Below, piece by piece: positions 37,501 to 45,379 of a stretch of DNA of 64,000 nt (positions are counted from its first letter, which is position 1; each line of letters begins with the position of its first letter). Both the position numbers and the translations under genes were made by a program. This DNA is from Chromera velia. Its lineage: Eukaryota > Sar > Chromeraceae. The stretch is taken from positions 22,103 through 86,102 of the forward strand of contig JAHBMJ010003272.1 in the NCBI GenBank assembly GCA_018398765.1, written 5' to 3'. The notes under the pieces are model-generated. The model was not told where the DNA came from. It saw only the letters and a program-made list of their open reading frames with translations, and did no database searches.

Positions 37501-40314
37501 AGCCTCCTCGCAGAAGCTGTTGACGCTGTGAGTGGAAGGGATGACGATCAGAGTTCCTCTATGGCCGAAGGGAGGGGGGCAGGTCCGGTGTTGTCCATTC
37601 GGGAGGATCTGGGGGACTCTTCCTTCGCTCAAGTTATCGAAGAACTGTTCAACATCGCCATGCAACGCCTTGCTACTCTTTCAGCTGCAGCGCCCACTTC
37701 CTCTTCTACAACTGCGGCAACTGGCAATGGTCGTGTCCGGGTTCTGCAGGGCGCTGGGTTGGGTCTGGAGGAAAGTGTGGGGTTGCATGAGCATCAGATC
37801 GGCACCGGGACTGGGAACGGAAGTCCGGTCATGCGCATCAGCACCGTCGGGTTCTGCCCCAATTGCGTCTCTGATGATTCCCAAATTGCTATCGACACCT
37901 CTTCCGGTGTGTCCGTTGTCTGGGATGGGCAGACTCTGCAGTCGTTCGTTAGTCACGCAGAGAGCGTGGGCACAGACGACGACTCCTCCATGCCGGCAGC
38001 TCAGTGCGGAGGCAGGTCCAACGCACGCACCCTCACACTTGAGGTGCTCGAAAATCCCCTCAACCCCTGGACGGAGCACTCATTTGGCAGCGGGGGAGGG
38101 GAAGGAGGTACCATGGGTCCGGTGGTGTCGGTTTCGTTCCGCAAATGCGGTGAGGCAGTGAGCATGGAGAATTTGCACGATCCGCCCATCGCCTTGACGC
38201 TTCCTCTTCCTGATCAATTGATTGCCACAGGCATTCAACACAACAGCGCTCCTGAGTGGGAGCTCAGGGACGATGGAGGAGTCACATTCCGTTGGCCCGT
38301 CTCTTCAACAAAGCGCACAGAGCAGACGATCTTCTGCAGATTCCTCAACGAGACCGTAAATGTTTGGGACTCCCATGGAATCACAGTCACAAACGTCACC
38401 TGGCCGTCCACCTGGCAAAGCAGCAGCAGCATCACCGGACGCCCAACTGTCACATGTGCATGCTCCCACTTAACTGATTTCTCTCTCGCCGCGTCTGCGA
38501 CCGTGGACATCGAGGAAGACGACCCGAATGCCGACACTCCCCCCGTCTCTCCCACTCCAGGAGAGGAGGACAGAGAGGGCGCGTCTCCGTCCTCCCAGAC
38601 TCCTGTCGGGCAGGAGGGACCGACTGAAGAGGTACCACCAGAAACAACCGAAGGAGGGGAGGCAGGGGAAGGGGGAGGGGACCCGTGTGCAGCGTCTGTA
38701 ATGAACTGTCCTTGGTTTATTCCCGTCATTGCTGCTGTGGGTGCATGTCTTCTCATTGGCGGTTTCCTTCTTTGGTTCTGCTGTTTCAGAAAGAAGAAGA
38801 CGCAGCAGAAGAAGAAGACAGTGGCAGCAACCGCACCTGCGACTGAAGCCGTTGGTGAAAAAACGCCCCTCCGAGATTCAAGAGCCCTGTTCCTTGATTC
38901 GAGGACAGACCTTGGCTCAAAGCTTCCTGCAGACACAAGAAGTTTCCTGGAAGGGGGAGGTGAGTCTCTCTTTGCCAGGGACTCGAATGCGTTCCTCTCT
39001 CTGGATGCATCAAAGGGCCAAGTCCAACTGTGGGCAGATGGAGGGGCCCGTCTCGTTTGGTGCACCCCGGCCATCGCAGCATCCGAAGAGGAAATGCGCA
39101 TGGAGGCCGAGCCCGCAACCCCTGTGGCGGCAGGACTGGCGTCACCCCCCAGCAAGGGAAGTGATCAGATGACCGAAGCCTCTGATGACTTTTTTGGGGG
39201 ATGTGCCGTCAAGCCCGCAGAGAAAGAGAACCAAAATCAACCCGATGAAGCAAGCCCGGGTTCTGGGTCTGACCTCTTTGATATGGCCCTCTCAGGCTGT
39301 CAGATCAAAAGTGCAGATGACGAAAATTCAGAAGCGAACGATGAACGGGAACCGATGACCACTCGGAATGGAAAGGGGCGCAATGCGCTGTCCCTTCGTT
39401 TTGCCTCTCCCTTTGGAGGAGGGGGATCGTCTGGCAGAAGCAACAGCAGCAACAGGGGTGGGGAGACTGTCCGTTCACGTTTCCGAGACGTGGCAGCAGC
39501 AGTCGGGGACTTCACAGTCAAGTCCCTGGCTGCAATGACCGGCAGGTCGTCAGCCCGAAAATCCCCCCATCCCAGAGGAAAGTTCGAGCTGTATCTGACC
39601 CGGGAGGGTCGCCTTGCAGTCATGCTCATCCCTACACAGAAGGGCGGACGAACAGGTCGCAACGCCGCCAAAAACGAAGCCTCCTTCCTTCTTGCCCAAG
39701 CTGCAAATCAGGCAGCTGGAGGGTACTATGCAGTCTCTTCCCCCGCCGCCGTTCCAACAGCCACGACTGCCAACAGGAGGGTCTCCTTCGACGAGGAGTT
39801 TGGGAAGGTGATCGGTAGTCCCCAGACTCGAAGGGCAGGAGCACTAGCCGAGCTAGGGGCCACATACGTCTGGAGAGGGCCGAATCCCTCTGAGTGGAGG
39901 GGAGTGCCTGTGGAGGGTCCATTCTACGCGTTCATCCAGCAGTCCACCCAACAGCGCCCTAGAGGGACGCCAAGCGAAACCTCCGGTGGGGGGAAGAAGG
40001 CAGCCAGCAGACAGAGCTCCAATGCCACCAGCCGACAGGGTTCAAGTCCCTCTGAGATGACGGCCCCAGAGGGAGACAAGAACAGAGACAGAGACAGAGA
40101 AGGAAAAAGTCCTGCCGAGTCTGAGAAAGACTCAGACCCCGAAGTTGTCATCGCTCTCAGGGCGACCGATGAGGTCGTGTGGACTTCATCTCGTGGAGTG
40201 CTTCCTGCTCCCTCTTCTTCTAGCACCTTGGACCTCGGGGACGGCAAAAGATGGATCGGCGCCGGCCTCCGACATGTCTCGGTCGGACTCGCACGGCGCG
40301 ACAGTAGATGTTAA
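8861..40314 (+). CDS. Giant modular membrane receptor: Myxo/DUF4215 repeats, EGF, SUEL lectin, GPS
   Basis: My model has 61 exons, all frame-compatible, giving about 4,996 residues. The order is: signal peptide (M12 onward is the best start, 8894); a novel repeated domain (exons 1-2); cysteine repeats; two SUEL galactose/rhamnose-binding lectin domains; long tandem runs of DUF4215 repeats (ECDDGN..GDGCS..W.C) mixed with EGF modules; an REJ/GAIN-like stalk; a GPS motif with HLT at residues 4382-4384; one transmembrane helix (4464-4488); and a 508-residue tail. It should be a surface protein binding glycans or other cells and probably self-cleaving at the GPS. The layout recalls polycystin-1 and adhesion GPCRs but has no 7TM bundle. 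Modules are mostly single phase 1-1 exons with GTCAGT/GTGAGT donors. A 206-base gap in intron 41 could hide exons. It could be two genes, but phase continuity and the lack of internal signal or stop exons argue for one. Confidence 0.72.
10074..10401 (+). repeat. Intron 1 with compound microsatellite
   Basis: From about 10146 to 10400 the intron is built of (TATG), (TG), (TC) and again (TG) runs, ending in the acceptor TGTGCAG. The polypyrimidine tract is partly replaced by TG repeats, so repeat-length change could affect splicing. Open frames across it in both strands are repeat artefacts. Confidence 0.8.
11572..11993 (+). repeat. Intron 2 with (CTGT)n tetranucleotide array
   Basis: Starts GTGAGC and ends GTGTGCAG. 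The region 11819-11985 is an almost pure CTGT array with a few ATCTGTG interruptions and a terminal (GACT)n. Confidence 0.8.
11994..14292 (+). other. Exons 3-7: first DUF4215/Myxo cysteine repeats
   Basis: Exons 11994-12128, 12384-13205, 13420-13554, 13753-13887 and 14161-14292. Four are single repeats of 44-45 residues with the family signature (CGDG or an equivalent, EECDDGN, GDGCS, GW.CP). Exon 4 starts with a degenerate repeat (SCSDGN, GGGCS) and continues into a copy of the N-terminal domain with a strongly hydrophobic, basic stretch ([18 protein letters not shown]). All exons begin and end in phase 1. Repeats of this kind are disulphide-stabilised extracellular modules in myxobacteria, alveolates and metazoa. 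Confidence 0.75.
14460..15152 (+). other. Exon 8: two tandem SUEL-type lectin domains
   Basis: One 231-residue exon encodes two similar domains of about 104 residues (nt 14478-14790 and 14807-15118). Each has the SUEL/rhamnose-binding lectin landmarks: CPTGKVI or CPQGQAI, a W-YGR-D motif, CNGKTEC or CDGKTEC, and the closing [12 protein letters not shown]. In characterised family members the YGR and DPC..TYKYL motifs line the galactose/rhamnose pocket. Each domain is preceded by the same short stretch ([16 protein letters not shown]). An in-exon tandem duplication is the simplest origin. Predicted role: glycan binding at the cell surface. Confidence 0.8.
17225..17465 (+). repeat. Intronic 41-bp minisatellite
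   Basis: About 5.6 copies of a 41-bp unit containing TTTCCACTCCCATTCACCAG, inside the intron between exons 13 and 14. Copies differ by a few bases. It is pyrimidine-rich on the sense strand and codes for nothing supported. Confidence 0.75.
17930..17984 (+). repeat. Ambiguous base followed by (TC)n/(CCCT)n tract
   Basis: A single N at 17930 precedes a C run and a CT/CCCT microsatellite that forms the polypyrimidine tract upstream of exon 15. The N probably marks an unresolved homopolymer. Confidence 0.7.
19620..23710 (+). other. Exons 20-29: two copies of a C'-EGF-EGF-C-EGF cassette
   Basis: Exons 19620-19751, 20261-20398, 20620-20766, 21076-21210 and 21592-21714 form the first cassette. Exons 21995-22126, 22409-22546, 22773-22916, 23174-23308 and 23588-23710 form the second. 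Each cassette is a short cysteine repeat ending GEPSVCTG, a first EGF (DP or YP, then a TC...CTN pattern), a second EGF (NECSSG..NC.PHA.CTN.MGSFSC), a C-type repeat and a third, shorter EGF (41 residues). The EGF exons begin D-[IVL]-[ND]-E-C, the calcium-binding EGF start. A third cassette lies at 30747-32577. Confidence 0.78.
20096..20258 (+). repeat. Intronic (TC)n/(TG)n microsatellite
   Basis: Alternating CT and GT dinucleotide blocks run directly into the acceptor CTCTCCAG of exon 21. The long antisense and sense frames across it are repeat artefacts. Confidence 0.8.
24381..24431 (+). repeat. Donor site inside a (GTCA)n expansion
   Basis: The 5' splice site of exon 31 (GTCAGT) is followed by repeated GTCA/GGCA units, creating several consecutive GTCAGT hexamers. 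Only the first keeps the phase 1 join. Confidence 0.7.
27079..27122 (+). repeat. Intronic (GATT)n microsatellite
   Basis: About ten TTGA/GATT units in the intron between exons 36 and 37. A similar array occurs at about 40597-40640. Confidence 0.8.
28795..29000. other. Assembly gap (206 N)
   Basis: The gap lies in the intron between exons 41 and 42 of the giant gene, bounded by a C homopolymer and a (GT)n run. Its true size is unknown. Because flanking exons in this gene are separated by only 150-900 bp, the gap could hide one or more 135-nt phase 1-1 exons without disturbing the frame. Confidence 0.95.
31107..31147 (+). repeat. Intronic (GAAT)n microsatellite
   Basis: Tandem AATG/GAAT units with one AATT variant end just before the acceptor CTTGCAG of exon 47. 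Confidence 0.8.
34505..34624 (+). repeat. Intronic (GT)n microsatellite before exon 55
   Basis: An interrupted GT run with GTAT and GTTT variants extends directly to the acceptor GTGTGCAG, replacing a normal polypyrimidine tract. Confidence 0.8.
35764..37069 (+). other. Exons 58-60: REJ/GAIN-A-like juxtamembrane stalk
   Basis: Exons 35764-36038, 36263-36613 and 36794-37069. Here the exon phase switches from 1 to 0, marking the end of the shuffled modules. Exons 58-59 look like the REJ or Ig-like regions of polycystins: [19 protein letters not shown] resembles the strand and D-x-G turn of such domains. Exon 60 is Ala/Leu-rich and probably helical, as in the alpha-helical GAIN-A subdomain. Sequence similarity is weak; assignment rests on position before the GPS. 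Confidence 0.5.
37321..38497 (+). other. GAIN-B-like region with GPS autoproteolysis motif
   Basis: This is the first part of exon 61. A helical segment is followed by beta-rich sequence including [10 protein letters not shown] and [13 protein letters not shown], matching the GAIN-B pattern (Nl..PI.i.LP). The GPS follows: a Cys (IFCRF), a Trp (NVW), then [10 protein letters not shown] at 38455-38484. HLT is encoded at 38467-38475. In characterised proteins self-cleavage falls between the L and T of HL|T or HL|S. One of the four usual GPS cysteines appears to be missing. Cleavage would release the about 4,380-residue ectodomain as a non-covalently held chain (inference). Confidence 0.75.
38698..40314 (+). 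other. Single transmembrane helix and cytoplasmic tail
   Basis: An acidic Pro/Gly-rich linker precedes the helix [20 protein letters not shown] (from about 38710). A stop-transfer cluster of Lys/Arg follows ([10 protein letters not shown]). The 508-residue tail is mostly low complexity, with short ordered-looking stretches ([32 protein letters not shown]) and a Ser/Arg-rich end. Two repeated short motifs, [10 protein letters not shown] and [14 protein letters not shown], resemble each other and could be docking motifs. No kinase, GPCR or channel domain is present. The stop is at 40312-40314. Confidence 0.7.
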
Positions 40315-40595
40315 TTAAATGAACCCCATGATGGAACCTCTATTGTCGACGAGTGACGGCATTGCGAGAGCATTCCAGCTGCATGGCCTTAGACAGAATT
40401 CAATTTCAAGTGAGAATTGTCCGCCCGGGAGCTTAGCGCTCCAACTGGGGTTAGGCATCCTCTAACTCTAACTAACTGTACAACATGGTGACTGACTGGA
40501 ACTGACTCCCTTCAAGTTTTCGGAACGTACATTTTGATGACAGCTGAGCTTACTGCTGAAATGTCTTCTGAAGCCATTTTCTCATTCACTCAAAC

Positions 40596-40640
<45 letters not shown>

Positions 40641-42846
40641 GCCAAACCCTAGGTGGAGCTAGAACTCCCGGGCGGCGCATACATGCATGGGTCTGTTCAA
40701 TTATGCCAGCTGCAAGCTAAGTGGACGACAGTTATTCAAACTTAATCTAATCAATCATTTACTACAATATGGCAAGAAATCATAAAGAGGAGAGAGGGTT
40801 GAGAGCGCAAGAGTGATGTGATAAACTTGCGAACCCCCAGATTAGAAAAGGAGGCGGATGCAAAGGGTGAGTCATAACGAGTGAAGCGGTCTGATTGAAT
40901 TAATGCCAACCACTGCAAAAAGCCTTGTTCGGCAGTCCATCGGGAGCAGGCAGAGAGCCGATGAATAAAATCATCTACACACCGGCAGCAGGCTTCATAG
41001 GTGCACAGCTTTCTATCAGAGCAACCAACAGGCAGCCCACCTTGCCCGCCCATCGGGTTGTATGTCAGCATACGCAAAAAAGAAAAGATCGAGCCATCCG
41101 TAACCGACAGGGCAGAACGGGGAAGGGCAGAGTTGAATGTGAAACGCAGTCTTTTATTGATGATCAGAAACTTCTTTTGAATTAATTCACACTGCAGTTG
41201 CTCATGTAAGACGTGTAACACTTCTATAATTAATACTTCTAATAAAGATAAAACGGTCTCTAAAAATAAAACGGTGACAGTGTTACAGTGCCCTAGCCTC
41301 TTAGGGCACCAATAAATCACTTATCATTTATCATTTAATTACTTAGCAGGCGCCGAGGAGTGTGTAAGGCGCTACTTTTCGCTTCTTCTTCAGAAGGACG
41401 CCCGAAAGGCCAGTGTCATCATTACTGCATACCTATAGGACCAGAGTGATCGATCCTGGGGCGCAGTGTTTTGCTAGCTAGTAGTAGTCCTAAAGTTCGG
41501 GCACTTTAAGTGAGCAATCGCTAGCGTGCTCCTTGCTTTGCAATATAACATGAATGCTCACAGACTGCCCTTTGCCATTGGGATACGATGGCTGGCGGGT
41601 TAAGTCACCTCATCATCATCATTATCGATCATCAGATATTAATTTCTAACATATTTTTGAGTCAATCATAATTCCGATCTTTCTGTTCGGTTGTACAAGT
41701 TACAGTATAACCCCAGAGTTGTAAATCACATTCAAATTAAAGCTAAAATTTAATAGTCTAGTAGTATGGACAAAACTGAACGGACAAGACTTGGCCCTAG
41801 ACTTGGGCGGGAAAGACAATGCACTGACAGTTGGACAATTTTTTATTAATGTTCAGCTAGAAGCCGCTGCTAGATTCGTTTCTCATTACTTTTCATACTT
41901 ATGGGGATGAGACATGCATACGAGCTAGCTGCGTAACTATATAACTAACAGGCATACCAGACCCCATCCTTTCCTATCATATATAACTAAAATGAAAAGG
42001 CGCCGCGGCGGGTTTTATGCAGTGAAACATTTCATAAAAACACAGATGTCTCATCTCAATCACACTCCATTTAATGCTATATTTCGAATACAAAATAATT
42101 GGTCAAAAGCGCAAGCCAAAAAGTAGTTTAAAGTGTCAACGGTTCAAGGGTAAGCAACAAATCTGGAGGCCGAAAGAGGAGATGTACAGCGCGCACTTGC
42201 GCTAACATGTCAAAAGGTGACCAAGAAAGGCCATGCAAATTCAACTGCAGATGCACTGCTGCAGATGCCGTGCAGAACGAAATGAAACGAAACCGATAAC
42301 CGTAGGCAACTAAAAAAAGAACCCCATCACATTTCTCGGTCGTATACGCCTTCGAAATCATTTGGCCCGTTCGTCTGTTTGTCTGCCATACTCCGTTCTC
42401 TCCACCCCTCAACCGGTCATTTGCGTTTCTTTTCGTCCTTCTAGGCTCTGGACGAGGCAACACTTTCTTTCCCAAAACTCAAATTCTCGCTCGTTTCGTC
42501 TTAGTACTGCATCTTTGCGTTTTCTCCCTTTTTCTTTCTGTTCAGTCAATTTCTTTGCCGATCTGCGACTCCTGTCTGCAACTGCTTCCTTTGCCACCCA
42601 TTCCTTTTGTTTCTGGGACGCTCTCTCTCGATTCGTATCAGCTGCACTCTTTCTTGAGGAATTCAGACTGCCTTACCTTCCTGAGTGACGAGAGGGAAAT
42701 CAAGTCTGAGCTGCCTCCTTTTGAACTTCACTTTCTTTCTCTCTTATGATCGGCCTCTCTCAAAGCAACAAACAAAAAAGACTCATGCATCGAGGAAGGA
42801 AAGGAAACGGCGCTGCTTGAATTCAATTCAAAGGCCGACTGCAGCC
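40315..42846. other. Long intergenic stretch
   Basis: About 2.5 kb with no supported gene. It contains a (TTGA)n array at about 40597-40640 and AT-rich blocks. The longest open frame (minus, 40751-41320) has no recognisable domain or splice context and is left out. The 3' UTR of the giant gene must lie at the left end. Confidence 0.45.
41288..41309. terminator. Perfect 8-bp stem hairpin followed by AATAAA
   Basis: GTGCCCTA and TAGGGCAC form a perfect inverted repeat around a 6-base loop, with AATAAA two bases after the stem (41311-41316). It could mark a transcript end or a non-coding RNA, but no gene clearly leads into it. Function is unproven. Confidence 0.25.
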
Positions 42847-44900
42847 ATGCTGTTTTCAATTCTAACCTTTTTCCTCTCTCTGGTCTCAAATCTTTCGTTT
42901 TTGTTTGGCGTGCCTGACTGTCCCTCTGCGTTTGAACCTCCTACAGTACGGCTCGTCGGAGGAATCGCAACACTGTCAGTCAGGTTGAATGCCCCCGGTT
43001 TGATTCAAGTGACTCCGTTGACACACCACCTTCTCATCTCGTGTGAGGAGATTCACTCGATGCTTGCTTGCTTGCTTGCCTCTCTTCTCTCAAAATGTTT
43101 CTGACGAAGAAGAAAAAGGCTTCCTTCCTCTATCTCTTCCTCCTCACAGATCGGAAGAAAAAGAACAGGATCGATGTATGCATGGCAAGACCTCGTCTTG
43201 TCTCACAACACCTGATCATCTCACCGCACTTTCTTTTGCTTTTGTCTTCACGCCGATGCTTCACCTCGTCTCTTGCTTCTCCGCGCCTCTGGATCCCTGA
43301 CCTCTCCTTCCTTTCAGCATTCTGAAGGAACGAAGCAAGGGACGACCCAGACCGATGCCACGCAAGCATTCGATACCCGTGCAGGCACATGAACGAAAAA
43401 GAACAAAGGAGGCACCGACGCACGCATTTTTCCAAAAAAGCTTGTGAATTCTCTTTGTGAAGTGAAGCAGGCAGAGGGGAAAATAATTCCAATGCAGGCA
43501 GGAAGGAGGAGGGCCTACCTGGGAGGGAGGAAAAGGTAGAGGCAGTTCGTCGTTTGCTGCACAGCCGCATGCGCCGTCTTTTCAAAATTGGCTTGGGTGG
43601 CCTGACTGAATTCTCGTGTCGCAAGTAGAAGGAAAGAAATTTTCTGGGAAGAGACGAACAGGGAAGGAGGGGTAGAAGGAGATCAGAGAAGACTAAGAAC
43701 ACGCAAGAGAGAAAAATATTTGTCCTTCTTTCTCTTTCTGTCTTTGTGTCATAATCTCTCTCTTGTTCCTCAAACGCTTCTTCTTCTTCTGCCTCTTCTC
43801 TCCTTAGAGGTGAGAACGGATCGACGACCGCGATGACGTCGGTGTCTGTGGATTGCTTGGAGAAGTGGAACGCCGACAGACTCTGGCAAAAAGGGGGGCA
43901 GACATTGAGAAAAAGGGCTCACAATTCGAAGACAAGACAGAGCAGACAAGAAGAGAAGAAAGAGCTGTGTGCAGAGCAAGCAGCTGGGTGAGTCAAACAA
44001 CACTGATGCATGCATACAAAGACTGATGGACTTCCTAAGGCAAAACTGAAGCAAAGTAAAGGACCAGCCGAAAGGAGACAGGCTGGCTGTTTTGTTTGAT
44101 CACGAACTACTAACGGTATTTCTTCACCACATTAAGTGACTTCCTCGACTTGCACTTGCACCACGCAGACATACATGATACAAATGAGCATGAAAGACTG
44201 TGAGCATTCATTCGCATATTGCTTTTCTCATTCTCTCAAGTCGCTTTTCTGACTTGCTGGGCAAAACCTTTTCTGCCTCCTTTTCGCTTGTACGTCCTCT
44301 TTTCTGTCAGACCTCTCCGAATTCCTCAAAATCTTTCTTTCTTTCTTTCCTTCCTTCTTTCACGCTTTTTCCTGGACCGACTTGTTTGAACTGACTGAGA
44401 ATGGTGATTGGATAGGAACAAATCGGGCGGGCCGGAAGACACAAAGGCCCCAAGAAGCAAAAGACAAAAATGCAGAAGGCAAGAACAAGCTTCCTTTGTT
44501 CTAACACACACCTGCGAAAATCTGTATTCCTTCTCTCCCTAGTTCTCTCTCATCACTTATGAGCGAGATAGAACCCAACCGAGAATTTTCACCGACTATT
44601 GTTGCGCTCCTTTCGTTCTTTCCTTCCTTCCTTCTTTTTTCTTCCTTTTTCTTTCTGCCTTTCATTCAGTTCCTCGTCTCATTCGTTTTCAATGTCTCTC
44701 TTCTTTCTACGGCTTTCTTTCAGTCACTCCTTCACTCTCCCTCCATTTCTTCAGGCAGCCTGGGGACGTGCGAGATACCTGCAGTGATTGACGCACCCAG
44801 TGAGAGCCGGGATTCGGTGCATCCAGCGGAGAGGGAGGGAGGGAGCGTTCCGGTCGGCGAAGAGGCAGAGGCAGAGGAGAGTTTCGTCCCGGTGCAATGA
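42847..44900 (+). CDS. Possible small secreted-protein gene, incomplete model
   Basis: An ATG at 42847 starts a signal-peptide-like stretch (MLFSILTFFLSLVSNLSFLF) followed by a segment with the pattern TVRLVGGIATLSVRLNAPG. A short beta-strand pattern of this kind occurs in alveolate surface proteins (a weak memory-based comparison). A later candidate exon at about 43808-43987, with a TTAG acceptor and GTGAGT donor, is open and basic. A candidate terminal exon runs from 44755 to the stop at 44900. The exons do not yet join in one frame, so one or more are missing or wrong. Homology is too weak to name a product. Confidence 0.25.
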
Positions 44901-45379
44901 GGGAGAGAGGAATCAAGCAATAGAGAGCTAACGTGAGGAGAAGAGACACCAATCAATCAAGTTGAGGCGGTAACGAATTGGAGGAGAGAAAGGAAAGGAA
45001 GGATGCAACAGACAGAGGGGCATTCAAATGACCAAGGGGTGAAAGAAAGAAACACAAACAGAATCCAATGGCTCTCTGATTGATCCGTCGTTTGCCTTCA
45101 GGGGACGCCCCTTACTCACGGCAGCACACACACACACACACACAAACACACTTACTTACTTACTTTCTTTTCTGTTTACCTCTCAGACACAAGAAGGCTC
45201 CGAAGGACGGAGAGTTAAGAGAATCTTGTATCGAGATGATCGCAGGACCAACACGGAAGCCGACAAAGACAGGCCAGGCAGGCAGGTGGTTCTCTACATA
45301 TGCATGCGTGAGTTTTTGGAAGGAAGGAAACGGTAGAGAGGGAAGGGACACTGCACAGTTGAAAGGAAACGCGTGCACA
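44901..45379. other. Convergent intergenic region
   Basis: It lies between the uncertain plus-strand gene and the 3' end of the aminotransferase gene. It contains a (CA)n and (ACTT)n microsatellite near 45124-45165. No gene is seen. Confidence 0.4.

Noticed and set aside
40751-41320. 189-codon open frame on the minus strand
   Set aside because: No recognisable motif and no conserved pattern; it overlaps repeats and the hairpin, and it has no supporting splice sites. Length alone is weak evidence in this region.
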